Shown: positions 27,168-36,808, numbered from the stretch's first letter. The stretch: DNA of 64,000 nt from Pseudomonas fluorescens (GCF_001307155.1 NZ_CP012830.1:62001-126000), one strand, 5' to 3'. Notes: generated by a model from the letters alone, not told the origin. Translations and numbers: made by a program.

Positions 27168-29858
27168 ATGCCCCCGAACCTGAGCAAACCCTTGGCCCCC
27201 TCATGGGTCAGCCGATTCAAGGAACAAAGCCTGGAGCGTGGCCGCCGCTACGCACTGGAAAATCGCGTCAGGATCGTCGAAGCCGGCGACAGCACCATCA
27301 CTGCCAGTTGCGAAGGCTCTGGCGGCAATGTTTACCGCCAGACCATTACGCTGCGCGAATCCACCAAAGGCACTCTGTTACTGGTCGATGCAACGTGCAG
27401 TTGCCCGGTGCGCGTCAACTGCAAGCATTGCGCTGCAGTGTTGCTCAAAGTCCAGGAAACCCTTGAGTACCCGGCCGCCGCCAAAGATGCCGAGCTGCTG
27501 GAAAAACTGCAGGCGGTCCTCGAAAACCGTACGCCCGCACCTTTACCACAACTGCTGGTGGACAACGTGCAACCGGTGCCGCGTCTGTGGCTGGCGAGCA
27601 TCGAGTTCAGCGCCTTCGAACCGCGCAACGGCAAAATGCAGCGCTACATCCAGCACCGTGCCGCGCTGTCTTTCAATTATCTGGATGAATACGTCAGCGG
27701 GCAGAAAAATGCCGACATCCTGATCCGGCAGGAACAGCAAACGCTACGAATCAAACGCCAGCCGGACGTCGAAAAAGCCTACCGGGAACAGCTGCGAATC
27801 CTCGGATTCAGAGTGGCGACCCGCCAAAGCAAAGCCTTGCCGGAAAGCGCCGGCGAACTGTATGAGATGGTCAACGACAGCGCCTGGCTGACGTTCACTC
27901 TCAATGAGCTGCCCAAGTTACGCACCCAGGGCTGGGAGCTGCAGATTGACGAAGACTTCGGCTTTGACCTGACGGCGGTCGATGACTGGTACGCCACGGT
28001 CGAAGAGGCGCCGGAGCGCGACTGGTTTGATCTGGAGCTGGGGATTATCGTCAATGGCGAGCGCCTGAGCCTGCTGCCGATCCTGCTGAACCTGATGCGC
28101 TCGCACACCGAGATTCTCAACCCGGAACGCCTGGCCAGACGCCGCGACGATGAACTGATTCTGGTGAACATCCCGCACCGTCCGAACGCCGAATACGGCC
28201 CGTTGCAGGTCGCGCTGCCGCTCGGCCGTTTAAAGCCGGTACTGGCGACCCTCGGCGAGTTTTACCTGCAAGAGCCCGGCGAAACCCGGTTGCGCCTGAG
28301 CAGCGCCGATGCCACCCGCCTGAATCCGCTGGAAGACATGCCTCTGCTTTGGGAAGGTGGCGAGCACATCCGCACCTTCGCCCAGCGCCTGCGTGACATC
28401 AAGGATTACACGACCGAGGCACCCGAAGGGCTGAACGCCACATTACGGCCTTATCAGCTTGAGGGCTTGAGCTGGATGCAGTCGCTGCGGCAACTGGAAG
28501 TCGGCGGCATCCTTGCAGACGACATGGGCCTGGGCAAAACCCTACAGACCCTGGCGCACGTGCTGACCGAGAAAAACGCCGGCCGCCTGGACCGGCCGTG
28601 CATGGTGGTGATGCCCACCAGCCTGATTCCCAACTGGCTCGACGAAGCGGCGCACTTTGCTCCACAACTCAAAGTGCTGGCACTGTATGGCACTGGACGT
28701 AAAAAGCATTTTGAGCATTTGGCCGAATACGACCTGATCCTCACCACGTATGCGCTGCTGCCCAAGGATGTCGAACGCTTGGCAACGCAGCCATTACATG
28801 TGCTGGTGCTCGACGAAGCGCAATACATCAAGAACCCCAACAGCAAGGCCGCTCATGCGGCGCGAGAGCTCAATGCCCGCCAGCGCCTATGCCTGAGCGG
28901 CACACCACTGGAAAATCACCTGGGCGAGCTGTGGTCGCTGTTTCACTTCCTGCTGCCCGGCTGGTTGGGCGACGTGAAAAGCTTCAATCGCGATTACCGC
29001 GTACCCATCGAAAAACGCGCCAGCGATGTACGACTGCAACACCTGAACGGTCGGATCAAGCCGTTCCTGTTGCGTCGAACCAAGGAACAGGTCGCCACCG
29101 AACTCCCGCCGAAGACCGAGATCGTCCATTGGGTCGAGCTCAACGAGGCGCAGCGCGACGTTTACGAAACCATGCGCCTGGCCATGGACAAGAAAGTCCG
29201 CGACGAGATCACCCGCAAAGGCGTGGCGCGCAGTCAGATCATCATTCTTGAAGCGCTGCTCAAGCTGCGGCAGGTGTGCTGCGACCTGCGACTGGTCAAT
29301 GAGGCCGCCCTGCCCACGCGCGGCAGCACCTCGGGCAAGCTCGACAGCCTGATGGAGATGCTTGAGGAACTGTTCGAAGAAGGCCGCAAGATCCTGCTGT
29401 TTTCACAGTTCACCTCGATGCTCTCGCTGATCGAAGACGAACTGGATAAACGCGGCATCGCTTACGCGCTGCTGACCGGGCAAACCCGCGATCGACGTAC
29501 TCCGGTGAAAGACTTCCAGAGCGGCAAGCGTCAGATTTTCCTGATCAGCCTGAAAGCAGGCGGCGTTGGCCTGAACCTGACAGAAGCCGACACGGTGATT
29601 CACTATGATCCATGGTGGAACCCGGCAACGGAAAACCAGGCCACCGACCGCGCTTACCGGATCGGCCAGGAGAAGCCGGTGTTCGTCTACAAGATGATTG
29701 CCCGCGGCACCGTCGAAGAAAAAATCCAGCACCTGCAAAAGGAAAAGTCCGACCTCGCGGCCGGCGTACTGGATGGGCGTTCGACCGGGGACTGGAAGCT
29801 GCAGAGCGACGATATTGAAGCGTTGTTTGCGCCGTTGCCGGACAAATCGAAGATTTAG
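27168..29858 (+). CDS. SNF2-family helicase with SWIM zinc finger
   Basis: This 896-residue protein combines an N-terminal SWIM finger (C77-x-C79…C85-x-H87) with a C-terminal Snf2/Rad54 ATPase. Walker A is ADDMGLGKTLQ, motif II is DEAQ in VLVLDEAQYIKN, motif III is LSGTPLEN, and motifs V/VI include GVGLNLTEAD and QATDRAYRIGQ. About 300 residues between the finger and the motor resemble the bacterial SNF2-associated region. Such proteins remodel nucleoprotein or RNA polymerase complexes (RapA-like), but no specific role is known. The start is 11 bases after csiV, giving an mfd–csiV–helicase operon with a transcription-repair flavour. Confidence 0.88.
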   Translation: MPPNLSKPLAPSWVSRFKEQSLERGRRYALENRVRIVEAGDSTITASCEGSGGNVYRQTITLRESTKGTLLLVDATCSCPVRVNCKHCAAVLLKVQETLEYPAAAKDAELLEKLQAVLENRTPAPLPQLLVDNVQPVPRLWLASIEFSAFEPRNGKMQRYIQHRAALSFNYLDEYVSGQKNADILIRQEQQTLRIKRQPDVEKAYREQLRILGFRVATRQSKALPESAGELYEMVNDSAWLTFTLNELPKLRTQGWELQIDEDFGFDLTAVDDWYATVEEAPERDWFDLELGIIVNGERLSLLPILLNLMRSHTEILNPERLARRRDDELILVNIPHRPNAEYGPLQVALPLGRLKPVLATLGEFYLQEPGETRLRLSSADATRLNPLEDMPLLWEGGEHIRTFAQRLRDIKDYTTEAPEGLNATLRPYQLEGLSWMQSLRQLEVGGILADDMGLGKTLQTLAHVLTEKNAGRLDRPCMVVMPTSLIPNWLDEAAHFAPQLKVLALYGTGRKKHFEHLAEYDLILTTYALLPKDVERLATQPLHVLVLDEAQYIKNPNSKAAHAARELNARQRLCLSGTPLENHLGELWSLFHFLLPGWLGDVKSFNRDYRVPIEKRASDVRLQHLNGRIKPFLLRRTKEQVATELPPKTEIVHWVELNEAQRDVYETMRLAMDKKVRDEITRKGVARSQIIILEALLKLRQVCCDLRLVNEAALPTRGSTSGKLDSLMEMLEELFEEGRKILLFSQFTSMLSLIEDELDKRGIAYALLTGQTRDRRTPVKDFQSGKRQIFLISLKAGGVGLNLTEADTVIHYDPWWNPATENQATDRAYRIGQEKPVFVYKMIARGTVEEKIQHLQKEKSDLAAGVLDGRSTGDWKLQSDDIEALFAPLPDKSKI

Positions 29859-29877
29859 CGGTGACTGCAAGATCGCC

Positions 29878-29970
29878 ATCGCGGGCAAGCCTTGCTCCTA
29901 CGGTTTTTGAGTCGATCGCGATATTTGCGGTCAACATGGATCTGTAGGAGCAAGGCTTGCCCGCGATGGG
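29878..29970. repeat. REP doublet (REPIN)
   Basis: CATCGCGGGCAAGCCTTGCT and its inverted copy AGCAAGGCTTGCCCGCGATG frame about 45 bases. It lies between the convergent helicase and phosphorylase genes. Confidence 0.88.
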
Positions 29971-29992
29971 GTCAACTCGGTGTAACGAATGC

Positions 29993-30742
<750 letters not shown>

Positions 30743-31753
30743 TTAATCAATCAGTTGGGCATCTTTGAGCGCGCCAAGAGCGGTAAGCCAGCGCGGATCC
30801 TGCCGGTAATCGGTGCTGGCGAACGACTGGCTGCGCATCCGCGCGATGCGTGCAGACGGCTTGACCTTCAGGCGCTGAGCTGCGCTCAGCGCCAGTTCGG
30901 CGGCCGCACGGTCATTGCACACCAGGCCCATGTCGCAACCTGCAGACAGCGCCGCTTCGATCCGGCTGGCAGCGTCGCCGACAACATGAGCACCGGCCAT
31001 CGACAGATCGTCACTGAAGATCACCCCGTCAAACTGTAATTCTCCGCGCAGGATGTCCTGCAGCCAGCGGCGCGAGAAGCCGGCGGGCTGCGAGTCGACC
31101 TGTGGGTAGATCACGTGAGCAGGCATCACCGCCGCCAGCTGCTTGCTCAAGCGTGCGAACGGCACGAGGTCCTTGGCGCGGATTTCCTCCAGACTGCGCT
31201 CGTCATTCGGAATCGCGACGTGCGAATCGGCCTCCGCCCAGCCATGGCCAGGGAAGTGCTTGCCGGTCGCCGCCATGCCGGCGCTGTTCATGCCGCGAAT
31301 GAACGCCCCCGCCAGCAAGGCCGCACGTTCCGGATCACCTTCGAACGAACGGGTGCCGACCACGGCACTGCGCTGGTAGTCGAGGTCCAGCACCGGGGCA
31401 AAGCTCAAGTCGAGGCCGACAGCCAGCACTTCGGTCGCCATGATCCAGCCACACTGCTCGGCCAGGTATTCGGCGTTCGGGTTGTCAGCAATCGCCCGCA
31501 TGGCAGGCAGACGCACGAAACCCTGACGCAGGCGCTGCACCCGACCACCCTCCTGGTCCACCGCCAACAGCAGGTCAGGACGCACCGCACGAATCGACGC
31601 ACTCAACTCTCGGACCTGGCGTGGATGCTCGATATTGCGCGCAAAAATGATCAGTCCACCCACTTCGGGCTGACGCAACAGTTGGCGATCTTCGGCCGTC
31701 AGCCAGGTACCGGCGACGTCCACCATCAACGAGCCTTGCAGGCCAGCAGTCAT
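30743..31753 (-). CDS. nagZ: Beta-N-acetylhexosaminidase NagZ
   Basis: NagZ is the cytoplasmic GH3 enzyme that removes N-acetylglucosamine from 1,6-anhydromuropeptides in cell-wall recycling; its products act as AmpR signals for ampC. The 336 residues include LLLAVDQEGGRVQRLR, KHFPGHG (with the mobile catalytic-loop His) and FSDDLSMAG, where Asp is the nucleophile. I chose the ATG at 31753 with AAGGAA upstream. The start overlaps the stop of a 50-codon upstream ORF as ATGA. A functional link to the ampC in this window through recycling is plausible. Confidence 0.94.
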   Translation of the reverse strand: MTAGLQGSLMVDVAGTWLTAEDRQLLRQPEVGGLIIFARNIEHPRQVRELSASIRAVRPDLLLAVDQEGGRVQRLRQGFVRLPAMRAIADNPNAEYLAEQCGWIMATEVLAVGLDLSFAPVLDLDYQRSAVVGTRSFEGDPERAALLAGAFIRGMNSAGMAATGKHFPGHGWAEADSHVAIPNDERSLEEIRAKDLVPFARLSKQLAAVMPAHVIYPQVDSQPAGFSRRWLQDILRGELQFDGVIFSDDLSMAGAHVVGDAASRIEAALSAGCDMGLVCNDRAAAELALSAAQRLKVKPSARIARMRSQSFASTDYRQDPRWLTALGALKDAQLID

Positions 31754-31902
31754 AAAAATTCCTTGATAACGAAAAGCGCGCGCGGCGCATCTTTGAAGAG
31801 CCCGGCCCGAAGCAGACACACGACTTCGCCGCCAAGGGTAATACCCGGCGGAACGTGGTCGGTAAAAGAGAAATCGAGCGGGTCTGAAACGAGAGTCGGC
31901 AT
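31750..31902 (-). CDS. Short ORF translationally coupled to nagZ
   Basis: A 50-codon frame runs from ATG at 31902 to TGA at 31752–31750, and this stop overlaps the nagZ start as ATGA. The predicted peptide begins MPTLVSDPLDFSF and ends FVIKEFL. An in-frame TAG two codons upstream fixes the earliest start. I recognise no family and the ribosome site is weak, but the exact ATGA coupling and lack of any other gene between psrA and nagZ argue that it may be translated. It could be a leader peptide or a small protein. Confidence 0.45.
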   Translation of the reverse strand: MPTLVSDPLDFSFTDHVPPGITLGGEVVCLLRAGLFKDAPRALFVIKEFL

Positions 31903-31950
31903 GGGCGGCTAGCTTAGCGGATGTAAGCTGCCGCGCCCACCCGTGAACTG

Positions 31951-32658
31951 TTAAACCTTGGCCGCGACGGGTGCCGATTTGCTGCGAGGACGCAACTGGG
32001 CCGACGCCATGGCCTCGTCGGTGACGCCGGTTTCTGCGCGCATGCCAGCAGCCAGGAACGGCACCATCAGACGCATCACCTGCTCGATCGAGGTGTTCAC
32101 CCCGAAATCGGTCTCGGCAATAGCGCGCAAGGCCTTGATCCCCGACATGCTGAACGCCGCTGCGCCGAGCATGAAGTGCACGCGCCAGAACAGCTCGATA
32201 GGCGGAATACGCGGCGCGGCTTCATTGACCAGCAGCATGTAACGACGGAATACCTTGCCGTACATGTCTTCCAGGTAACGCCGCAAATGCCCCTGGCTCT
32301 GACTGAATGCCAGCCCCAACAGGCGCATGAAGATAGACAAATCGTTGCCGCTGCGTGGCTGCACCACAAGGGCTTGTTCGACGAGAATTTCCAGCAGCTC
32401 TTCAAGGCTCGGCTTGCTGTCCGGCTTGGCCTGACGGCGCTCCAGCTCACGATCGAGGCTGATGCAGAAAGGCCCGAGAAAACGCGAGAAGACTGCCTGA
32501 ATCAAGGCCTTCTTCGAGCCGAAATGATAATTCACTGCCGCCAGATTGACCCCAGCCTTGCTGGTGATCAGCCGCAATGAAGTTTCGGCAAAACCTTTTT
32601 CCGCGAACAACTGCTCGGCTGCATCGAGAATGCGTTCAACGGTTTCCGACTGGGCCAT
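31951..32658 (-). CDS. psrA: TetR-family regulator PsrA
   Basis: PsrA is a long-chain fatty-acid-responsive regulator that represses its own gene and beta-oxidation genes such as fadBA and activates rpoS. The 235-residue protein has an N-terminal TetR helix-turn-helix (SLRLITSKAGVNLAAVNYHFGSK in outline, residues about 28–50) and a ligand domain. I chose the ATG at 32658 with GGAG 5 bases upstream. Two palindromic operators lie just before the start. The fadBA operon occurs 9 kb away in this window, which fits the regulon. Confidence 0.93.
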   Translation of the reverse strand: MAQSETVERILDAAEQLFAEKGFAETSLRLITSKAGVNLAAVNYHFGSKKALIQAVFSRFLGPFCISLDRELERRQAKPDSKPSLEELLEILVEQALVVQPRSGNDLSIFMRLLGLAFSQSQGHLRRYLEDMYGKVFRRYMLLVNEAAPRIPPIELFWRVHFMLGAAAFSMSGIKALRAIAETDFGVNTSIEQVMRLMVPFLAAGMRAETGVTDEAMASAQLRPRSKSAPVAAKV

Positions 32659-32673
32659 GGCTACTCCGCCTGA

Positions 32674-32700
32674 CAAACACTTGTTTGAAACATACGTTTC
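32674..32700. promoter_or_regulatory. Tandem PsrA operators
   Basis: CAAAC-ACTT-GTTTG (32674–32687) and GAAAC-ATAC-GTTTC (32687–32700) both fit the published PsrA box (G/C)AAAC-N2–4-GTTT(G/C). They share one base and sit 16–42 bases upstream of the psrA start, consistent with autorepression. Confidence 0.85.
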
Positions 32701-32865
32701 AGCCTGGGCATTGTCAAGCCTGCCTGTTCGTTTTGCGAACGGTCGGTCAGCTATTTAACCATACAAGTCGGGAGCTGTAGCCAGTCCTACAAGCAGCAAG
32801 CTGACGATCTGTAAACCGACCGTCCAGCGGTCAGATAAAAAAGGAGGATTGCCAAGACCACTCCA

Positions 32866-32881
32866 CTGTATATAATCCCAG
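32866..32881 (+). promoter_or_regulatory. LexA box 1 (imperfect)
   Basis: CTGT-N8-CCAG matches the SOS consensus CTGT-N8-ACAG with one change. It lies 30–45 bases before lexA. Confidence 0.7.
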
Positions 32882-32884
32882 TCA

Positions 32885-32900
32885 CTGTATAAAAAGACAG
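32885..32900 (+). promoter_or_regulatory. LexA box 2 (perfect)
   Basis: CTGT-ATAAAAAG-ACAG fits the consensus exactly and ends 10 bases before the lexA ATG. With box 1 it gives the usual tandem autoregulatory arrangement. Confidence 0.88.
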
Positions 32901-32910
32901 AGCGATCGAC

Positions 32911-33519
32911 ATGATAAAACTGACGCCACGCCAAGCTGAGATTCTGGCTTTTATCAAACGCTGCCTCGAAGACAACGGCTATCCGCCGACCCGTGCAGAA
33001 ATCGCCCTGGAGCTTGGCTTCAAGTCGCCCAATGCTGCGGAAGAACACCTCAAGGCTCTGGCGCGCAAGGGTGCAATCGAAATGACGCCCGGCGCCTCAC
33101 GCGGCATTCGCATCCCGGGCTTCGAAGCCAAGGCCGACGAGTCCACCTTGCCGATCATTGGCCGAGTTGCTGCCGGCGCCCCGATTCTCGCTCAACAACA
33201 CATCGAAGAATCCTGCAACATCAATCCTTCCTTCTTCCATCCACGCGCCGACTATTTGTTGCGCGTTCACGGCATGAGCATGAAGGACGTGGGGATTTTC
33301 GACGGCGACCTGCTCGCCGTGCACACCACGCGCGAGGCCCGTAACGGCCAGATCGTGGTTGCGCGGATCGGCGACGAGGTGACCGTCAAGCGTTTCAAGC
33401 GCGACGGCAGCAAAGTCTGGCTGATTGCCGAAAACCCCGAGTTTGCCCCGATCGAAGTGAACCTGAAAGATCAGGACCTGGTGATCGAAGGCTTGAGTGT
33501 CGGCGTCATTCGCCGCTAA
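32911..33519 (+). CDS. lexA: SOS repressor LexA
   Basis: LexA represses DNA-damage genes and self-cleaves when RecA is activated. The 202 residues comprise a winged-helix DNA-binding domain (1–70) and an S24 peptidase domain. The cleavage site is A88–G89 in RVAAGAP; the catalytic dyad is S123 (GMSM) and K160 (VTVKRFKR), each offset by four from E. coli numbering. Two LexA boxes precede it. It is cotranscribed with the sulA-like gene 10 bases downstream. Confidence 0.97.
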   Translation: MIKLTPRQAEILAFIKRCLEDNGYPPTRAEIALELGFKSPNAAEEHLKALARKGAIEMTPGASRGIRIPGFEAKADESTLPIIGRVAAGAPILAQQHIEESCNINPSFFHPRADYLLRVHGMSMKDVGIFDGDLLAVHTTREARNGQIVVARIGDEVTVKRFKRDGSKVWLIAENPEFAPIEVNLKDQDLVIEGLSVGVIRR

Positions 33520-33529
33520 AGGAGGCGTT

Positions 33530-34003
33530 ATGCAGTTCCCTCACACACCACAGCACACCCAACTTCCGCTGTTCGAAGCGTTCATGGCGCAGCCGTTGGC
33601 GCCGACTCTCAAAGACGTGGTCGAGTCACCCTGGAGCGCCGAACCCGAAGTGTTCAGTGAGCTGTCATTGCGTGGTGCGGCTGGGAGCTGCCTGAACCTT
33701 CTGGCCCCCATCCTCAGAGAGTTGAGCCAGGACAAGGGCGCTCGCTGGCTGACACTGATCGCGCCACCCGCCAGCCTGACTCAAGCCTGGCTGCGAGATG
33801 CCGGCCTGAACCGCGAACGCATTCTGTTGCTACAACCTCGGGGAACACAAAGCGCCCAGCAACTGGCGTGCGAAGCCTTGCGCCTGGGCCGCAGTCACAC
33901 CGTTGTAAGCTGGCTGAACCCGTTGAGTTCCAGCGCGCGCCAACAGCTGATCAGCGCCGCCCGTACCGGGGATGCTCAAAGTCTGAATATTCGGCTGGGC
34001 TAA
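33530..34003 (+). CDS. sulA: SulA-like SOS cell-division inhibitor
   Basis: SulA blocks FtsZ polymerisation during the SOS response. This 157-residue protein has the RecA-like SulA core: RWLTLIAPPASLTQAWLRDAGL, given here in outline, and the NRERILLLQP and SHTVVSWLNPLS segments typical of the family. The ATG at 33530 follows AAAGGAGG. It lies directly behind lexA with no separate LexA box, so the two boxes before lexA control both, as in P. aeruginosa. Confidence 0.88.
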   Translation: MQFPHTPQHTQLPLFEAFMAQPLAPTLKDVVESPWSAEPEVFSELSLRGAAGSCLNLLAPILRELSQDKGARWLTLIAPPASLTQAWLRDAGLNRERILLLQPRGTQSAQQLACEALRLGRSHTVVSWLNPLSSSARQQLISAARTGDAQSLNIRLG

Positions 34004-34034
34004 GTGACACTCACTGTGCACTTGAAAGGCGCAG

Positions 34035-34057
34035 GGCTTCTCCAGGACAGAGAAGCC
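34035..34057 (+). terminator. Hairpin after sulA
   Basis: GGCTTCTC and GAGAAGCC form an 8-bp stem with a 7-base loop about 30 bases beyond the sulA stop. No T-tract follows, so efficiency is doubtful. Confidence 0.45.
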
Positions 34058-34109
34058 AATCTGTAACATCGACGTGAAATGATGCCCTACGAAAAGCCGA
34101 CGAACGGAA

Positions 34110-34343
34110 TCAATGAAGAATCCGCGGCCCTTCTTCTTTGTCGAATTCGCCTTCAACCAAGCGTCCAGCCATCTGCACACCCACGCTCAACATCGCCTTG
34201 GCGACTTCAACGTGCTGGCCCTGCAGGAACGCTTTGGCGTCTTCAGAGAAGTTCAAAGTCACCAGAGAACCCTCGTCCTCAGCTCTGCGCAGCTCAATAC
34301 GGCCGTCTGGCAGTTCGACAATTTCTAGAAAGGACGTTGGCAT
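34110..34343 (-). CDS. Small conserved hypothetical protein (PA3009-like)
   Basis: This 77-residue acidic soluble protein begins MPTSFLEIVELPDGRIELRR and ends EEGPRILH. I recognise it as the type found between sulA and topA in pseudomonads but know no function. The start at 34343 has GGAG 11 bases upstream; upstream in-frame ATGs add residues unlike the rest. It has no signal, TM or motif that I can name. Confidence 0.75.
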   Translation of the reverse strand: MPTSFLEIVELPDGRIELRRAEDEGSLVTLNFSEDAKAFLQGQHVEVAKAMLSVGVQMAGRLVEGEFDKEEGPRILH

Positions 34344-34513
34344 AAAAGTCTGTTCTCCACGAAAGGCGGGGATTATATAGCCATCAGCGCGGCTTCGCTC
34401 GGGATCTTGAGGAACGGTCATCACCCAACCTTTACGACAAACCTCCTCCCCGCGGTTGCCACTTGAGCACAATGGCTACCCTTGCGGGAGATGAGCCCGC
34501 GGGCACGCCCCTC

Positions 34514-35071
34514 TCAAAAATTCGGTTTGTACTCAAAGACTGCGCTAGCCTCGGAATCAGAAAATGGAATGATCGCGTTTTTTTTGTTGAGGCAGCCATT
34601 AACAAGAGAGCTAGGGAACATTTGAATCGAATTATTGAAAATCTCTACCGCACCATTAAAAAGCGTAATGGCCGCTCCGACGTTTTCTTGCTGTTCAGTG
34701 ATCTCCCGCATAAAGTTACCCACCAACTCATTGGCTTTGAGCTCTGGATACGCCTCAAATGCCACGCTCAATCCAGCCAGCAATTCCCGTGTTCCTTTTT
34801 GCACCGACTGTAGAGCGTCTCCATTGGCTTCTTGCGGCAACTTGCCGATGGCCGAACGCAGCCCCGTGATCTTTTCCAGCAGAGCCCCTTCGTAGGTCTT
34901 GAAACCCGCGACCTGCAGCTCAAGCTGATCCAGCACCCTGGTTTTCTGCCGCTCATAAACCAGAACATCGGCCCAAGCGCGCTGCGCACGGTTATGCCGA
35001 CCAATAATTCGGTTGTAACAGATCCAGAAGGTAATCCCGATCAAGACCGCAAAAATCAACAACAACGCCAT
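34514..35071 (-). CDS. LemA family protein
   Basis: This 185-residue protein has an N-terminal TM (residues 1–19) followed by NRAQRAWADVLVYERQKTRVLDQL in outline, the start of the LemA helical bundle. It is a type III-signal-anchored envelope protein in other bacteria; function is unknown. It starts 3 bases after the DUF3137 gene, with GGAG inside the end of that gene, so the two are coupled. Base composition is visibly lower in GC than the flanking core genes. LemA and DUF3137 genes often occur as a pair. Confidence 0.85.
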   Translation of the reverse strand: MALLLIFAVLIGITFWICYNRIIGRHNRAQRAWADVLVYERQKTRVLDQLELQVAGFKTYEGALLEKITGLRSAIGKLPQEANGDALQSVQKGTRELLAGLSVAFEAYPELKANELVGNFMREITEQQENVGAAITLFNGAVEIFNNSIQMFPSSLVNGCLNKKNAIIPFSDSEASAVFEYKPNF

Positions 35072-35074
35072 CGT

Positions 35075-36109
35075 CTAATACTCCATGTTTTTTACGGTTT
35101 TCGTGGAAGGCGCGAAATTGTCGTCATGCAATTCGGCCAAGCGATGAATCCACGACAGCAGCAACTCCAGACGAGGCAAACGAATGCCTGTCTCGATAAG
35201 CCGATTAAAAGCCTGTAAATTGCTGAGGGTGTCCGATGCTTTCGCCTCAAGTACCCCAGCGTTGCCGAAACTCAGACACAATCGCCCTTGCCCCGAGAAC
35301 TCCAGGTTGATATCGCCCAACTGCTCGGTGAGCTGCAGCAAGTGCAGTACCGTGGCCGGCCTGGCAAAGATGGCACAAGCCATCTGCGTTTTACCCGTCA
35401 GACGAAACGCATTATTGAATTCACTGGATGTTGTATCCAGAGCCTCCTCAAGGTCCAGCGCCCGGAACCTGTCGCCGCGCACACGCACGTTTTCCACCCA
35501 CGGAAAGTCCAACACCAGGCTATGCCGTGCAAACTTGCTATCAATTATTTTGGTTTCAACCTTTGTGCCGCCGGCGCCATCTGACACCCTGGTTTCGTAA
35601 CTTTCGCGATCTACATACTGAACGTGCTGGTAAGTGAAGGACAGTTCATGAGTCGCACCAAAGTGCGTGCCATGAATCGTTTTCAGAATTTGTCGACTGA
35701 AGGAGCCTCGATGAAACTCCTTGAACTCCCCAAGCAGATTCTCTAGAACACTCGCATCAGGGTTGAACTGCTCTTTCAGGTCATAGGTGAACAAGGAAGA
35801 TTTATGAGCGATTTTCTTGGAAAGCACGTCAACCAAACCCGATCGGTTATCCATCACCAACCAGCTGCCAAACAAAAAACCAAGCCCGAACAATAGCAAA
35901 GGTAGAAAAAACACGGTGGCGGCGATCAGGACCAAGCCAATGTAGCGAAACAACTTCGGAGTGGCGTTATTAAACTCTAATGGCCCACCGAATGCTTCGA
36001 TCTGCCTGATAACATCAAGCAGATCCGAGGTACTGGTGGCGGCGTCGACACGCGCACTCGATTGCTCGAAGAGCTGTCGCAGCTTTTTGTTATGCAATAC
36101 GGAAGACAT
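35075..36109 (-). CDS. DUF3137-type membrane protein
   Basis: This 344-residue protein has two TMs close together (about 55–85, rich in Leu/Phe/Gly) followed by a cytoplasmic beta-rich region of about 250 residues with the conserved-looking HGTHFGATHELSF and VLDFPWVENVRVRGDRF segments. It matches the DUF3137 group that pairs with LemA. No enzymatic motif is visible. Lower GC than its neighbours, and its place between two conserved hypothetical genes, suggest a two-gene insertion. Confidence 0.75.
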   Translation of the reverse strand: MSSVLHNKKLRQLFEQSSARVDAATSTSDLLDVIRQIEAFGGPLEFNNATPKLFRYIGLVLIAATVFFLPLLLFGLGFLFGSWLVMDNRSGLVDVLSKKIAHKSSLFTYDLKEQFNPDASVLENLLGEFKEFHRGSFSRQILKTIHGTHFGATHELSFTYQHVQYVDRESYETRVSDGAGGTKVETKIIDSKFARHSLVLDFPWVENVRVRGDRFRALDLEEALDTTSSEFNNAFRLTGKTQMACAIFARPATVLHLLQLTEQLGDINLEFSGQGRLCLSFGNAGVLEAKASDTLSNLQAFNRLIETGIRLPRLELLLSWIHRLAELHDDNFAPSTKTVKNMEY

Positions 36110-36157
36110 GCTTCATCCCTGAAAAAACCAACGGCACCGTCCGGTCCGGTTATGTAC

Positions 36158-36682
36158 CTAGCACTCATTCAACCCTTCGCGAAACCGAATCGCCAAATCC
36201 TTGAGGTTCTGACGCCAGCTTTCCAGCTCTTCTCGACTCAACTCTTGAGGCGCCTCTTCTTCATCGAGGTTAACCGCCATGATCAGCGGCTGGGTCACGT
36301 CGCCCTTGGGCTTGTGCGGCACGCGTGGCGGTTGAAACAGCGCGGCATGGGCAGCCAAAAGCTTTGCCAGCCAGGTTTCAGGGTTATTCGCCAATTCGAC
36401 CATCTCCGCCATTTCCGGAATAGCGATGGTCTCGAGCACTTCACGAGTCAGCAGCAATTCTGCTCGCGGTGCATTGGCCTGAGGCAAACGGTAAAAACCG
36501 GCAATCTCATGACACAAGCCCAGCAGTGCGCCGTACAAGTGAAACAACGCTGACTCACGCCCGGCCTGGATCAGCGCCAGGGAATTCATTGCCCGCCCCT
36601 CTTCCGCCCGGGCCAGCGCCTCAAGCGACAGACCGGCAAAGTAAATTTTCTGATTGGTACGGGTATAGAGCTCAAAGGCCAT
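36158..36682 (-). CDS. DUF6586 family protein
   Basis: This 174-residue soluble, helical protein starts MAFELYTRTNQKIYFAGLSL and contains an acidic stretch (LDEEEAPQELSREELESW). It corresponds to the conserved gene just downstream of topA in pseudomonads (DUF6586, PA3010 position from memory). The ATG at 36682 follows GGAG. No function is known to me. Confidence 0.78.
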   Translation of the reverse strand: MAFELYTRTNQKIYFAGLSLEALARAEEGRAMNSLALIQAGRESALFHLYGALLGLCHEIAGFYRLPQANAPRAELLLTREVLETIAIPEMAEMVELANNPETWLAKLLAAHAALFQPPRVPHKPKGDVTQPLIMAVNLDEEEAPQELSREELESWRQNLKDLAIRFREGLNEC

Positions 36683-36768
36683 GACGGCAGTCTCCACAAC
36701 GAAATAAGACGCGTAATGCAGGTCTGACAGTGTCATGGATCAGACAAGCCGACTGCAAGCACAAAACA

Positions 36769-36808
36769 AAAGGCCGCATGAAAACCCGAGGGTTCGCATG
36801 CGGCCTTT
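36769..36808 (-). terminator. topA terminator
   Basis: AAAGGCCGCATG and CATGCGGCCTTT form a 12-bp stem; the minus-strand transcript ends in TTTTGTTTTG after the stem. It sits 18 bases beyond the topA stop. Confidence 0.85.
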
